Positions 1 through 11,040 of a stretch of DNA of 64,000 bases are shown here, in pieces. This DNA is from Mucor racemosus (lineage: Eukaryota > Mucoromycota > Mucoromycetes > Mucorales > Mucoraceae), in the NCBI GenBank assembly GCA_027405735.1, contig JAPEHQ010000012.1:744001-808000 (forward strand), given 5' to 3'. The position numbers were made by a program, and so were the translations under genes. The notes below the pieces were generated by a model. It did no database searches, was not told the DNA's origin, and was given only the letters and a program-made list of their open reading frames with translations. Position 1 is the stretch's first letter, and each line of letters opens with the position of its first letter.

Positions 1-2
1 CG

Positions 3-51
3 TCAACTACAAATGTACCTACTATGCCCCAAGAATTCCAACAGCATGTGC

Positions 52-85
<34 letters not shown>

Positions 86-659
86 TCAGCAGCAAATTGT
101 ACATGTACCACAACAACAACAACAACAACAACAACAACATGTGCATGAACAATCTCAGCAGCATATTCAAACATCTCAATTAGTTGATAATTTCCCTTCC
201 CAATTACCCCCTCTTCAATCTCGTAATCATCATGAACCAACTGATCCTTTACCCTCTTCTTCATCTGGTCAACAACAACCACAACAACAACAACAGCAAG
301 CATATCCTCATGATACAATCATGACAAGTCCTCGGCCTGAAGAAGCAACAATTTCTCCTCAAATGGTCATTGAAACAGTTTCTTTGCGTCCTTTATCTGT
401 CAATAATGAAATGCCAACACCTTATTATTTCCGTAATTTAGCCATTACAGATGCATTTACATTTCGTGATTTATTAGCAGAAATTGACATGACAGGTTCA
501 CCTCCCCCTGGAAAACGTATTGTAATATCAGACTCTGAGAAATTTTACCCATTAGATCAAGCTATTCGTAATGTAATCAGAAGACCTAATTCAACTCATC
601 TCGATTTATGCTTGGGTTTGACAGATAAACCTTCTATTAATTGGAGTACATATTCATGA
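3..659 (+). CDS. C-terminal part of a Gln-rich protein (5' end outside window)
   Basis: The frame is open from base 3 and stops with TGA at 657-659, so only the last 218 or so residues are present. The first 100 residues are Gln/His-rich with several poly-Gln runs encoded mainly by CAA. The last 95 or so residues are a non-repetitive, probably folded domain with conserved-looking stretches such as PTPYYFRNLAITDAFTF, SPPPGKRIVIS and THLDLCLGL. Long poly-Gln next to a compact domain is common in fungal transcriptional regulators, but I do not recognise the domain and assign no function. A TGTATATA, a possible PUF-protein site, lies 27 nt after the stop (686-693). The long poly-Val frame on the other strand is only the antisense of the CAA repeats. 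Confidence 0.75.
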
Positions 660-1641
660 AATTAAACAGATAAATATTCTTTGTATGTATATAGAATATC
701 TCTTTATGATTGTATCTATTATTAAAAGCTATTTCCAACGTATTTTTACTTGTTTTCGTTTAATGATTTGTGTGTCAAAATTTTGAAAAATGAACAAAAA
801 TCTTTTATCAATACAAATCAAGAAATATACACATGTAACGAGCTAGTCAACACCGCTACGCGGTGTACAGTTCGTGCTGCCGCAGACCTGTTTTACTTGA
901 TTATAAGAAATCACTTTTTTTTTTTTTGTATATTCTTGTTCTCCTCTTCTTCCTTCTTCTCTTTGGTCGTTCTTCTTTGTCCTCTTTGTTTGGGTGTGCG
1001 TTATCCTTTTTTTAATTTTGGCTGTGAAATAACGACCATATGATTTTAAAAGTAAAGTGGTAGGCATGTTGAGGGATATTTTCCATTTTAAAATTAGCTT
1101 TAAATCGGTTAAGCATGTGAAAGAATCTTTTAAAAAAAAATTCTTTGCTAAAAAAAAAAAACATAATTTTTCATGACATGTAGAATCTTTTGTATATAGA
1201 GCATGTCATCTAATAGATGTTTTTTAATAAAATAAAAAATTCGCATATGAACTACATATACTAGCTAGTGCATCTAAATAGTCAAGTATAATTCCATTAA
1301 TGAAAAAACCTGCGAAAAAATGCTTTAAATTCAGGCATTTCGGAAATAGTATCAGAAGAGAATAGCAGGAGAAACGCTTTTTAAATCAAAAATTACTCTT
1401 TTATCAATCGATTATCATATATCCAAGATCTATAAGAAAGAATAAAGGGGTAGAACGGCACGTTCTGTGATTTATTGACATGATGGCATAGAAAACGAGG
1501 CAATTTCTCTATCCAATTACATTGTGTGCTTAGTCATATATCATTTGATTCGACTTGATTTTGTCCCTAACAAATTTTTAAATCTAGCGACAGTAGTATA
1601 TTCTTTTTTCTTTACTTACATTAATAGTTACAAACAAAAAC
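660..1641. other. Intergenic region, AT-rich, with one GC-rich hairpin
   Basis: This is the 3' flank of the Gln-rich gene and the promoter of the cytochrome b5-domain gene. It has T- and A-runs and no supported coding sequence. The only distinct structure is a perfect inverted repeat, ACACCGC-tac-GCGGTGT, at 850-866, unusually GC-rich for its surroundings. Short frames here are simple-sequence artefacts. Confidence 0.6.
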
Positions 1642-2261
1642 ATGGTTGGTTCTCAAGATGATACTCCAACCTTTAATTTAACAGATCCATCAAGTAAGTT
1701 GAAAAGAAAGTTATAAATGTCAAATTTTAATTAATCATTATCGTAGACCAAACACTAGACGTCCCAGAGTTTCCCTCTCGAAATGGACCTCAACGACTTG
1801 TTGCAGCAGCTACGAAACAACCTCGTAATCGAGAAAAAGTCAGATTAGAGCCTGGCCATTCGCCTTTAGATTGGGCAAAACTGACAACCTCTGGAAAAGA
1901 CCTTCGAGTAAGAAAAGCGATTCATTATCTAATATTATATTAATTAATTTTTTTAGGGAGTTCCACAAATTGGAAGATATACATTAGAACAAATTAGAGA
2001 ACATAGAACACAGGAAGATGCCTGGACAGCTATTCAAGGAAAAGTATACAACATGACCCCATATCTCAAATTTCATCCAGGCGGAGTGAAGGATTTGATG
2101 CGTTGTGCTGGTAGAGATGGTACAAAGTTATTCAGTAAGTTTGTTTAGAGAGGAAAAATTGACATTTTCTAACTTTTTGTTTAGTGTTGACTCATTCTTG
2201 GGTTAATATCGATTATTTAATGGAAAAATGCTTGGTTGGATTCTTGGTACCTTCAAATTAG
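1642..2261 (+). CDS. Cytochrome b5-domain protein, Irc21-like
   Basis: Exons are 1642-1693, 1747-1907, 1957-2134 and 2185-2261 (155 aa). The N-terminal 70 residues are polar and rich in Pro and Arg. The C-terminal half is a cytochrome b5 heme-binding fold: YTLEQIREH, then WTAIQGKVYNMTPYLKFHPGG with the first axial His in HPGG, and the second His in LTHSWVN near residue 133. Size and layout match the small soluble b5 proteins of the yeast Irc21 / N-terminal CYB5R4 type, which pass electrons to redox partners; no membrane anchor is visible. The final exon contains the second heme ligand, so splicing of the 50-nt third intron is essential. The 3' flank has TGTATATA at 2277-2284, a possible PUF site. 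The assignment to the b5 fold is firm; the specific partner is unknown. Confidence 0.9.
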
Positions 2262-2482
2262 TTTATTGTTATTCCCTGTATATATATAAAGCTATTTATT
2301 TTATAATTGTTATTTGCATTACGACATCTTCTCCCTTTTTCTTATTGTGATACATAAAGAGGATCAGATGCCTCTTTCGATCACTCTTTACAATTGTCTT
2401 TTTTTGTCAAATTGCTTCTCTTCTTTTTTCTTTTTCTTTCCTTTTCTTTTCTTTTTTTTTTCGCTTTCCACTACAAAAAAAC

Positions 2483-2776
2483 ATGCCAGACGATAAAAAA
2501 GCAAACCCATCTTTCTGGAATCCAAGAGTAGATCCTAATACCATCAAACCAGCCGATAATCTCACATTTTCTAGACCCAGGTAATGTTCTACTTTGAAAC
2601 AAAACCTTACACCCCAAAAAACATAAAGTTTAATCTTAAAATCAACCACACACAAACTAAACAGGCATTTTGATTTCTCAGCGTGTGCGTGGGATAGGAA
2701 GGATTTTTGGTCTCAAAAAGAGCCCATGACCGAAATCCACTATCGTAAAGAGCAAGGTGGAAAAGATAAAAAGTAA
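2483..2776 (+). CDS. Small conserved-looking protein, 69 aa, unknown
   Basis: Two exons, 2483-2580 and 2665-2776, join in phase 2 through a clean GTAATG...ACAG intron. The product is polar and aromatic-rich, with motifs such as NPSFWNPRVDPNT and DFSACAWDRKDFW and a Lys-rich tail, and has no signal peptide or membrane segment. It begins 221 bp after the stop of the cytochrome b5-domain gene in the same direction. A good intron that preserves frame and the Trp-rich non-repetitive composition argue for a real gene. I do not recognise the family. Confidence 0.6.
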
Positions 2777-3594
2777 TAAAATCGTTATAAGGAAGACATG
2801 CAGTTATCAAAACAGAACATACATTTGTTTGCAGCTTAAAAACCATAAATAGATCGCCGATTTGTTGAATTGAAAGCCTTACATTTATGCAAATAAAAAA
2901 CACACATATGCCAAATTATTCATATTTTTTTTTTTTTTTGGGTGTGCTTAATAGCTGATTGAAAATGTCTTGTTGGTTTGAGATCGGACTTGTCTGAATT
3001 TTGATGGCTCAACATAAAAATACAACATCTGCATATAGGCTTTAATAATGACGGACCATTAGAGCGATTCCTGATGAAATTAGTTGCCATGGAAAACTTT
3101 TGTATCAATCTTGATAAAGATCTGATAATAAACAACTGCATTTTATAAAGATGGTTTGCCTTATTTGATAACATAATGAATCAATTTGCATTGTTTGGTT
3201 ACATTTTGATCGAACATATCCAACAACTTAATCACAATGAAGCTCATCAACGATAGGCCATGTTATCAACTCTGGGATTATCAGATGCATCGTGTATTTC
3301 ATTGTTGAAAAGCATCAATGAAATGATGTTTGTGTCTGTCGGCATATAGGCTCCTCATTTAGCTTATGTAAATTTGATCCGATAATCGCTTTTTTTTTTA
3401 TTGCAATTGGATTTTCTATTGATCACATAATAGCAGCTATTGTAGGAAATCGTAGTTGATATGATATATGAAGTATTACCGTAGCATGTAGCATTAACAA
3501 GCATATAATTAAACATGTGACAACCAATCCCGAAGCACTTTTTTCGGATTATATCTATCAAATCATGACATTGCGTAGTATCTGTCTGAAAACA
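2777..3594. other. Intergenic region, no gene seen
   Basis: AT-rich sequence downstream of the small 69-aa gene. Frames on both strands are short, lack coding-like composition and have no convincing splice partners. A recognisable interspersed repeat begins at about 3595. Confidence 0.5.
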
Positions 3595-5290
3595 AAAGGG
3601 TTGATACTAGAGTATAAGCATTGTCCTAACATTTACCAAAATCGACTTAAAATCGATTGTAAAATTTAATTTCAATAATTGAGGTGTAAATCTTTTGTAT
3701 TCATAGGATAGACCCAACTGAAAGCTACCCTGCATTTTTTATTTCAGCGAAAAATATTAATTTTTCGTTGAGAAAATTAAAATAATCGTTCTTATCATAG
3801 CTTAAAACCTATCATAACGGGGTTCCAAAATTTATGTGTTGTTGAAATGAACGAAAAATGATTAAAAAAACAAAATCGTTTAATGGCTGATGAGCTGCAA
3901 AGTAAATCAACCTAGTATATTAAATAGTTTTTGTACAGTTTTGGATTTCGCATCCTGTGGAACAGGTAGAGATATTCACGGAAAAAAAGTATAAAAAAAC
4001 AATAGGAATTCGACTAGTTAACGTTAGGCTTTTATTATCAAGTAGAACTTAATTGACTCTTCTTTGAAAGGAAGATGTCCTTCTATTTATACACAATTTC
4101 TAATCTATATTATAAATCAATGAGAACAAATAGGAACATGCCATTTCCATAATCTACCCGATATCTTTAGGTCCTGATTTTATCATGAATGAAATCAGGC
4201 CATATTGAATAATAGTGTATTTATGATTCAGGTCAATAATTATAATTTGCTAGGATCCACATCTCGGTTATAAGATTACTTGCTGTATCAATCAGACATG
4301 TCAAATCAAAGTGATTCCTGATTTATCCCAGCGGTAATTCAAGTTAGACACCAGATGAAATGGAGATCTAAATGGATGTAATCCACACATCCATTTAAAT
4401 AAAAATTAGACAAACATTCCACATTAAATTGTGCGCAAAATGCAATTGAAATTTTGGAGGTTTTTTGAAGATACACATCACTTTTTATAGGCATATTTAA
4501 AATATAATAAATTATAACGATGCGCAAAACAATTATCTATCGATTGAGCTATTGCACATTCTTTTAGCTGCATTTTTCGTGGAGAAAACAAGATTTTTGT
4601 CCAATTTTTTTCAGTTTCAGAATTTGGGATGAGGGTATATAAGGGGAAAATGGAAGCTAGGAATGGAGGTACCTTTTTGTACACATTTTTGAGGATATCT
4701 CCACGAAAAATCAATATTTTGAAAAACTCTAAATAGGGTTCGAGAGAGCTTAACGAGCTTAATGACATAAATCCAAAGAAAATGTTGCTCAATTTAGCCA
4801 ATATTTTGAAACCTACTATAGAAATGTCAAAAAAAATGAAAAAAAATAAAGGTGCTCAGAATTCTTTTATATTAACATATGTTATAGAGCACTTTAAAAC
4901 AAGTAAGTTTTATTATTAGAAAGAGTTAGTATAGCTTAATTTTTTCTAGAGATATAAAGTCTCAAAGTTTTCAATTCATTAGCAGTGAAATACGCGTAAA
5001 AAATCTGAAACCTTAGCACTAAAAAATTAATACCAACTGTAAAAAGTAGGATATTTCCGGATACTTGTTTTTGAATTACAGGTGAGCATCTCAGGTACAT
5101 TGGCATATAATTTTTTCTTGATGTTATTTAGTGAAAAAAAAAGTTGGGCAGGAATGAAAAGTAAGACCCAGTTTTCAAGGAAAATGCAGTGACCTTTACA
5201 TATTTTTGAGTCTTCTTTCGTGGGATATGAAATAAAACTAGGAATAGGTAAGAGCAATTTCGTTAACGCGAGCAAGCTCATATAAGCAAC
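3595..5290 (+). repeat. Interspersed repeat family A, copy 1 (with nested LTR)
   Basis: This block aligns by eye over most of its length with 41890-43038 (same orientation) and with 24040-25125 and 52555-53650 (inverted). Shared landmarks include GAGGATATCTCCACGAAAAA at about 4691, a stretch reading TTTTGGAGGTTTTTTGAAG, and GGCATATAATTTTTTCTTG near the 3' side. No long ORF is conserved among the copies and no clear terminal inverted repeat was found, so the class is unknown. The copy is interrupted at 3956-4387 by a solo-LTR-like insertion; without it the element is about 1.26 kb. Confidence 0.75.
3956..4387 (-). mobile_element. Solo LTR, family L1, inserted in repeat A copy 1
   Basis: This 432-bp segment begins TGTGGAACAG and ends AATCCACA, so it has the TG...CA ends of a long terminal repeat. 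It is flanked by a perfect 5-bp duplication, CATCC, at 3951-3955 and 4388-4392. The paralogous repeat A copy at about 42258 reads CGCATCCATCTAATT without interruption and serves as the empty site. Read on the minus strand it resembles the insertion at 30838-31299, sharing TCTCCATTTCATCTG near the 5' end and GAATTCCTATTGTTTTTTTA near the 3' end. No internal retrotransposon sequence is present. Confidence 0.85.
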
Positions 5291-5487
5291 CGTATTTACA
5301 AGTGTAGTAAACTACATATACCAAGTTTGTTTAGTAATCAAATTGATCTTAGTCAACATCTAAGGTTTAGTAACTTCAAATCACAAAAACATTAAAATGT
5401 CAAATTGTACTACTAGTACTTCCAAACTAGGAACTAAACCACGAAAATCTTGCTTCAAGATTTTATTACTGTATTATTAATAGAATT

Positions 5488-5822
5488 AGGAATGGGCTTC
5501 GATTCGAGTTTGAATCGAGTTTTAACGGAAACGGCCATTCGATTCGAGTTGGAAAACGGCCCGTTCTTTTGTAACCCAGATAAAAAACGGGGTGGGAACA
5601 AGTATTGGTTTGCCTTAAGGAGGCTGTTAATAGCAACATTGTCAAGTTAATATGGGATTATGAATTGATAATAGCATATTTGACAGTTTCACAACTTGAA
5701 GTATTTTTTCAATCCTGTTTTCGAGCTTAGCTAACAAAAAAAGAAAAGAAGAAACTCGAATACCCTCATTCGAGTTTGCATAAAAAACGGCCCGTTAAAG
5801 CAGTCAAACTCGGTCAACCGTA
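5488..5822. mobile_element. Candidate short inverted-repeat element (MITE-like)
   Basis: Both ends carry related sequence in opposite orientation: CGAGTTTGAATCGAG followed by TTTTAACGG on the left, and on the right the reverse complement of CGAGTTTGACTGC followed by TTTAACGG. The palindromic ACGGCCCGTT and the word ATTCGAGTT recur inside. No clean target-site duplication could be fixed and the ends are approximate. There is no coding capacity beyond a chance 66-codon frame. Confidence 0.35.
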
Positions 5823-5866
5823 ATACGATGCGTTGTTTGTGAAATCCTAAATAGAATTAGAAAGTA

Positions 5867-5867
5867 G

Positions 5868-5896
<29 letters not shown>
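5867..5896. repeat. (TA)n microsatellite
   Basis: About 15 TA units between the candidate inverted-repeat element and the truncated repeat A copy. No function is inferred. Confidence 0.8.
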
Positions 5897-5899
<3 letters not shown>

Positions 5900-6099
5900 A
5901 AAGGCTATGGTAATAATCCAGAAACGTTTGCTTTTACTTTATATCTTAATAAATATCAAAGAGTTATAATTGTATTCGCAACACTTTTTTTGTTTGATTA
6001 CTATTTTTTGTAGCAACAAGCATTATCCAATTTTCAAGAGTTTAAGCAAGCCGAGCACTAGCGGTGTGTAAAGGAGTATGCAAACCAATCCGAGTTCCA

Positions 6100-6780
6100 G
6101 CGTATTTTGTACAGTTTTAGATTTTGTATTTATCTAAATTAAATTCTAACAAAGATTTTATTTTCAATTTTGGAGATTTTTGGATATGCATCACTTTTAT
6201 AAGAATCTTTCGGGTTGTGAGTAATTGAGATGATGGAAGGCAAAATTATCTAATAACCTAGCCATTACTGAACATTTACGTTGCATTTTTCGTAGAAAAA
6301 ATAAGAATTTGGTGTAACGAATACTATGATCTTGTAATAGATTGAGATTATTAAAAAAAAAGTACTAAAAGGGGGATGTTGTTGGCGTTACTAATTGCAG
6401 TTGATATTAATTTGATCAATATTTATTATGTATTAAGTGCGATTAACATGTGACAAGTAGTATTAAGTAATAGATCGGTTATGGTTGTGATAATATGTTT
6501 ATTTGATTTAAAATTATTAATTAAAATGAAAGAATAGAACAGATATTTTCACTAATGTTCGATATCTGATTTGACAATTGCATATTTATACGAAATATGC
6601 AATTGAAACTAATTCATGCAATTATTGTTGAATCAAAACGTAATGTGAATCATTACATTTGAGATGAGTGAATATCCATCAAAAATGGGAGCAAAGAATG
6701 AGATCATTTTTTTGTATACATTTTTGAGGATATCTTCACGAAAAATTAATATTTTATTTTTTGAAGGATATCTCTCGCAT
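6100..6780 (+). repeat. Repeat family A, truncated copy 5 (with nested LTR-like insert)
   Basis: The left part matches the middle of family A (a GTACAGTTTTAGATTTTG segment, then a GCATTTTTCGTAGA segment). The right part matches the GAGGATATCTTCACGAAAAA segment. The two halves are separated by the insertion at 6313-6657. It is more diverged than copies 1-4. Confidence 0.6.
6313..6657. mobile_element. Candidate solo LTR, family L2
   Basis: A 345-bp block begins TGTAACG and ends CATTACA (TG...CA ends with a 6-bp imperfect inverted repeat). It splits a family A copy at a point where other copies read through as GAATTTGGGATGAG. The flanks TTTGG (6308-6312) and TTTGA (6658-6662) fit an aged 5-bp duplication with one mismatch. 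It is not obviously related to the LTR at 3956-4387. Confidence 0.6.
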
Positions 6781-7272
6781 AAATGAGCATATCGTAATAC
6801 GAAATGAACCTTGGATGCTATTCTTTAATATAATATTTTTTGTTTTTGTTAGCATTTATAAAAAAAAAGACATTTCTTAAAAACAAGGCCATGTTTTGAT
6901 ATTCCTGCATCGGTCACCGCAATCAATTTCTTGATTAAAATCAAGTGTATCCATACATAATACACATAACAAGTATTTCAATTAAATTAAAGAACAAAGT
7001 TTTTATTCGTATTTTGTATGATGGAACTGGTAAAATGAGTATATTTATAAAGAGTGAAACACGAGGAGAAAAGGATTTTTAAGTAATAAAAAATTATAAA
7101 AAAGGATGAAAACGTATAAAAAAAAGGGGGCGAAATATCACAACAAATCTATAATGAAAGCGATTAACAGATTTTATATATTGATGTGTAGCAAAATATA
7201 TAAAAAATGAAAAATTATAAAAATATGCGAATATAAATCAAAAATAACAGATGTAAAAATGCTAACTTTTTC
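6781..7272. other. Intergenic region downstream of PRPP synthetase
   Basis: AT-rich sequence holding the 3' flank of the minus-strand PRPP synthetase gene. No gene or structured element is seen. Confidence 0.5.
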
Positions 7273-8357
7273 TTACTCGGGAGCATGAGAGAAAAGGTAA
7301 GAAACTGATTCACCATTATGAGTTCTACGAATGGCTTCAGCAAGAGTAGGTGAAATATCAATCACATCAAGTTTAGGGCAGATGGCCTAAAAGCATCGAA
7401 ATTAGTAAACCCTTATCTTCTCTATAATAGATAACTTACCATCTTATCTTGATGAGGAATTGTGTTGGTTACAACAAGCTTTTCAATGACAGATTCATTA
7501 ATGACCTTGATAGCCTTTCCAGAAAGAATACCATGAGCAACAATGGCATAAACCTTGACAGCACCGTTCTCGACCAAAGTCTTTGCGGCCAAACCAAGAG
7601 TACCACAAGTATCAGCCATATCATCAACCAAAATAGCAATCTTATTTTGAACATCACCAACCAAAACCATACGAGATACTTCATTAGCTCTCTTACGTTC
7701 CTTGTGGATCAAAGCAAAGTCAAGTTCAAGACGATCAGCAATTGAGGTGGCACTAACAAGAACACATGAATATCTAAACAATGCAAAATCCAACAACAAC
7801 AACAACAACAACAAAACTTACCGCTTGGCTCCACCAGCATCAGGAGAGACAATAATAGCATTAGTCCAATCAGGAATCTTTGTGCGAATGTATTTGATCA
7901 TGGAAGGTTCACAATATAAGTTATCTACAGGAATATTGAAGAAACCTTGAATTTGAGAAGCATGAAGATCCATAGTAATAACATGATTAGCACCGGCAAC
8001 AGTCAACATATTTGCAGTTAATTTAGCGGTGATGGGAGCACGACTCTTATCTTTTTTATCTTGACGAGCGTAAGGGAAACAAGGAATAACAGCTGTAATT
8101 CTACGAGCAGATGCAGTTTTACAAGCATTGATTAAAATCAAAAGTTCCATCAAATTATCATTGATTTCACCACAACCTGATTGAATAATAAAGACATCTT
8201 CATCACGAACAGATTCACCAACAGTAACTGAAGTTTCTTGGTTGGAATATTTCATTACAACAGCTTTGGCCAAGTCAATACCAATACGCTTAGCAACAAG
8301 CTTAGCGAGTTCTGGGTGTGAGTTACCAGTAAAGATTTTGATTGCGTTATCAGACAT
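7273..8357 (-). CDS. PRS: Ribose-phosphate pyrophosphokinase (PRPP synthetase)
   Basis: Exons on the minus strand are 8357-7822, 7752-7440 and 7386-7273, giving 320 aa, close to the usual 318 of eukaryotic class I enzymes. It transfers pyrophosphate from ATP to ribose 5-phosphate, making PRPP for nucleotide, His and Trp synthesis in the cytosol. Visible motifs: the N-terminal [12 protein letters not shown], the ATP-binding loop [16 protein letters not shown], the catalytic-metal region [15 protein letters not shown], and the ribose-5-phosphate loop [10 protein letters not shown]. The second intron boundary splits the [15 protein letters not shown] segment. Fungi usually have several PRS paralogues; this one most resembles human PRPS1/2 and has no long insertion of the yeast Prs1/Prs5 kind. 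The start at 8357 is chosen because it gives the conserved N-terminus. Confidence 0.97.
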
Positions 8358-11040
8358 TTATGATGTTAAAAAAAAGGGGGGAGGTGAGGGGGTATTTTAA
8401 AGGATTTTTTCTTTCTAGCGGAAGGCCTTTTTTGCTTTCTTGAATTTATAGATGGAAATAAAGAACAACAAGAGTTCAAAATTATTTTTTACTAGTATTT
8501 CAAATGTTGATTTTTTCGTCTATTAGAAAAAAGAAACAAAACAAAAAAAAAAAAATCTTTAAACATAGTCCCATTATTCAATTCCCGGGTGACTTTTTCA
8601 AAACCAAATTACAAGGTTATTGTTACTGAAATGGCTCACCGATCTTGGTAAAAAAAAAAAAAAAACCTTGATTTAGTCGAGAACTTTTTATCTTCCTGGC
8701 GGGTGATACTGATAAGATTTGATGAAATAAATATACACCGTATCTTTGATTTTAAATTATACTCTAGTGGCAAATACTGATATGATATATTGATATGGCA
8801 TTTTGTTGTTGATTTATTCAAATCGAAGGAGTGTGTGAGTCATACAAAAATCAGATGGCTGTCAAATTAATTTTTTTTTTCTCGACAAAAAAAAAAAATG
8901 GAATAATCCCAACTTTCCCATATTTTCAATGTATATATATACTCATTACCCGATGTGTTTTATACCCATTACCCGATGTGTTTTATACCATTACAATCGA
9001 GCACTTCAATTGCTACATTTGCAAGTTTTTATGGTGCTACATTGATCTAAATCATAACTCCAATGCTATTGTAAATCTTTGTTTAAGCTTTAATATTTTG
9101 AAGGATCATTAAATGTTTCCATTTTCTAACAATGCTTGATTGGGTACCACAGCACTGAGTCTATGGCGTGGGGAATAAATAAAGTTTTAGCCGTATTTTA
9201 GAAAAAATTTATTCATTTATAGCTAGAATTTCACATGCCAATGCTCATCAATATTTAAGCGGATTTTGATTGTAAATTGAAAGAATCCATTTAGTTATTT
9301 TATATATTCAAATGCTGCAAAAGCCTGATTGATTTTGTCATTTTTACCAGGGTTATGGTTTTTAAAGAATTTTCATTCCGTGAAAAATCAGTATTTTTGT
9401 ATATCGTCTAATGTCTTATATAGCTTGATTGTAGAACATTTGTGATAGTTTTTTTTTTCTTGATTTCATTACCTATTTTTTGTACGCTCAGTAAAAAACC
9501 TTTCCTTTTGTGCCAACCTCAGATTTTTTGAAAATAAAATAGCAGAAACGCTTAATTTTAAAGAAAGATTTATTACCGATGATTGATGCATGTATATACA
9601 AGCGTAGTAAAAGCATTTCTGCACTGTATATTCAAGATTAAACAAGCATACTACTGCGCTATCATGGCTTGGAGCATTATCCCGAAATAATAATCCGGTC
9701 AGAAATGAACAGTCTAAAAGGATTTTTATACCTTAAATGCAATATTAACAAGCAATAATTACAATGCATTTTACATCGGAATGGCATCGAAACATGTGCT
9801 ATATTTTTTGTTTTGAAGAAATTTAGTTGTTTTATGGAAATCTGTGCAAATTTCATGCATCTGTTACACCAAATCGAGCGTAAATCCACACTTTAAAGAG
9901 CGCATATCTCGATATTTAGGCTACCCCTGAAGCTCACAAGTATACCAAACGTTTTCTCTCATTCAAGAGATACTTTTTTTATCATTTTTACATATTTCAA
10001 AAGTCATCGATTTTATCGCCATTTTGGATGAGTATACCCTCATGAAAATTTGCGTTTTGGACAAATCTTGATTTTTCACCCCAAAATCGGAACTTTTTTA
10101 TATGATAAGTACATATACCAAATGACCGCAAAAGCTAAACCCTTTCTTTAGAAATGCTTATTTTGAGTTTTAGTATTAACTTTTTGGACTTTTTCGAGAA
10201 AAACGTGTTTTTCTACAAATGGAATTTTCTCAAAATTTTATGAGAGAAAAATGTCTGTCTTTGATGCCATTAGATAGCCACCAATTGATACTATAGACTT
10301 TAATTATGCTGATACTCTTGTTAACTTAATATTTTCTGGAGATATACTCAAAAAACTTTTTATTTTTTCAAGAATTATCGATTTTCGATGAAAATGAAAT
10401 GAAGCTCGATTTTGATTTTAGCTCCCGCTACATGATGTTTCATTTACTTTTTTTCCCTTTTTTTATTGTGAATACAGTGTATTTGAAGGGTTCCCAAGAG
10501 CCCAAATGATGCATGTGTACTCTAAAACTCAAAAGAGATATTAAATATTATTTTTTAATTGCACTGGTGGCTTTTATTTGAAAGTTATTTATTAAAAATG
10601 TCTTGCGCTCCTGTTTTGAAATTTTTTTTTTCGAAAATTGTGCTCCTCTGTTTCATAGCCCTTTTAGCATTTATCTGTAACGTTATCATAGGAGTTTTCT
10701 ATTGAGCGTGTTGTAACTGTTTATAATAAAAGTAGTACTGATCATTGTAATTAAATGCAGTGTTATTCTTTATTTTATTTTTGTATTTTTAGAAAAGTGT
10801 TCTAACCATAGTCAAATGTTTTCGAATGGCTGTATTCTCACAAATGAATGCAAATTATAAATGGAAACCGTTGGTATATATATATATGTATATGAGTTTA
10901 CTCGATTGGAAATCAAAGATAAAATATAAATTTAAAAAACCAAATAAAATATTATTGATAAAACAGTGATTTTATTAAAAAAATGTAGAACCCCACTTTT
11001 AGGCACATACATATTACATACCTACTAAAGCCAAACTCTT
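8358..11040. other. Long AT-rich intergenic region
   Basis: Contains the promoter of the PRPP synthetase gene and, further on, degenerate AT-rich sequence with scattered words resembling repeat family A (TTTTTCGAGAAAAA and CTGGAGATATACTC types at 10180-10340). A perfect 23-bp tandem duplication, CATTACCCGATGTGTTTTAT+ACC, lies at 8944-8989. No supported gene was found on either strand. Confidence 0.5.

Noticed and set aside
22..318. Minus-strand frame rich in poly-Val
   Set aside because: It is the antisense of CAA repeats in the Gln-rich gene.
7469..7684. Leu-rich minus-strand frame overlapping PRPP synthetase exon 2
   Set aside because: Shifted-frame shadow of the real exon.
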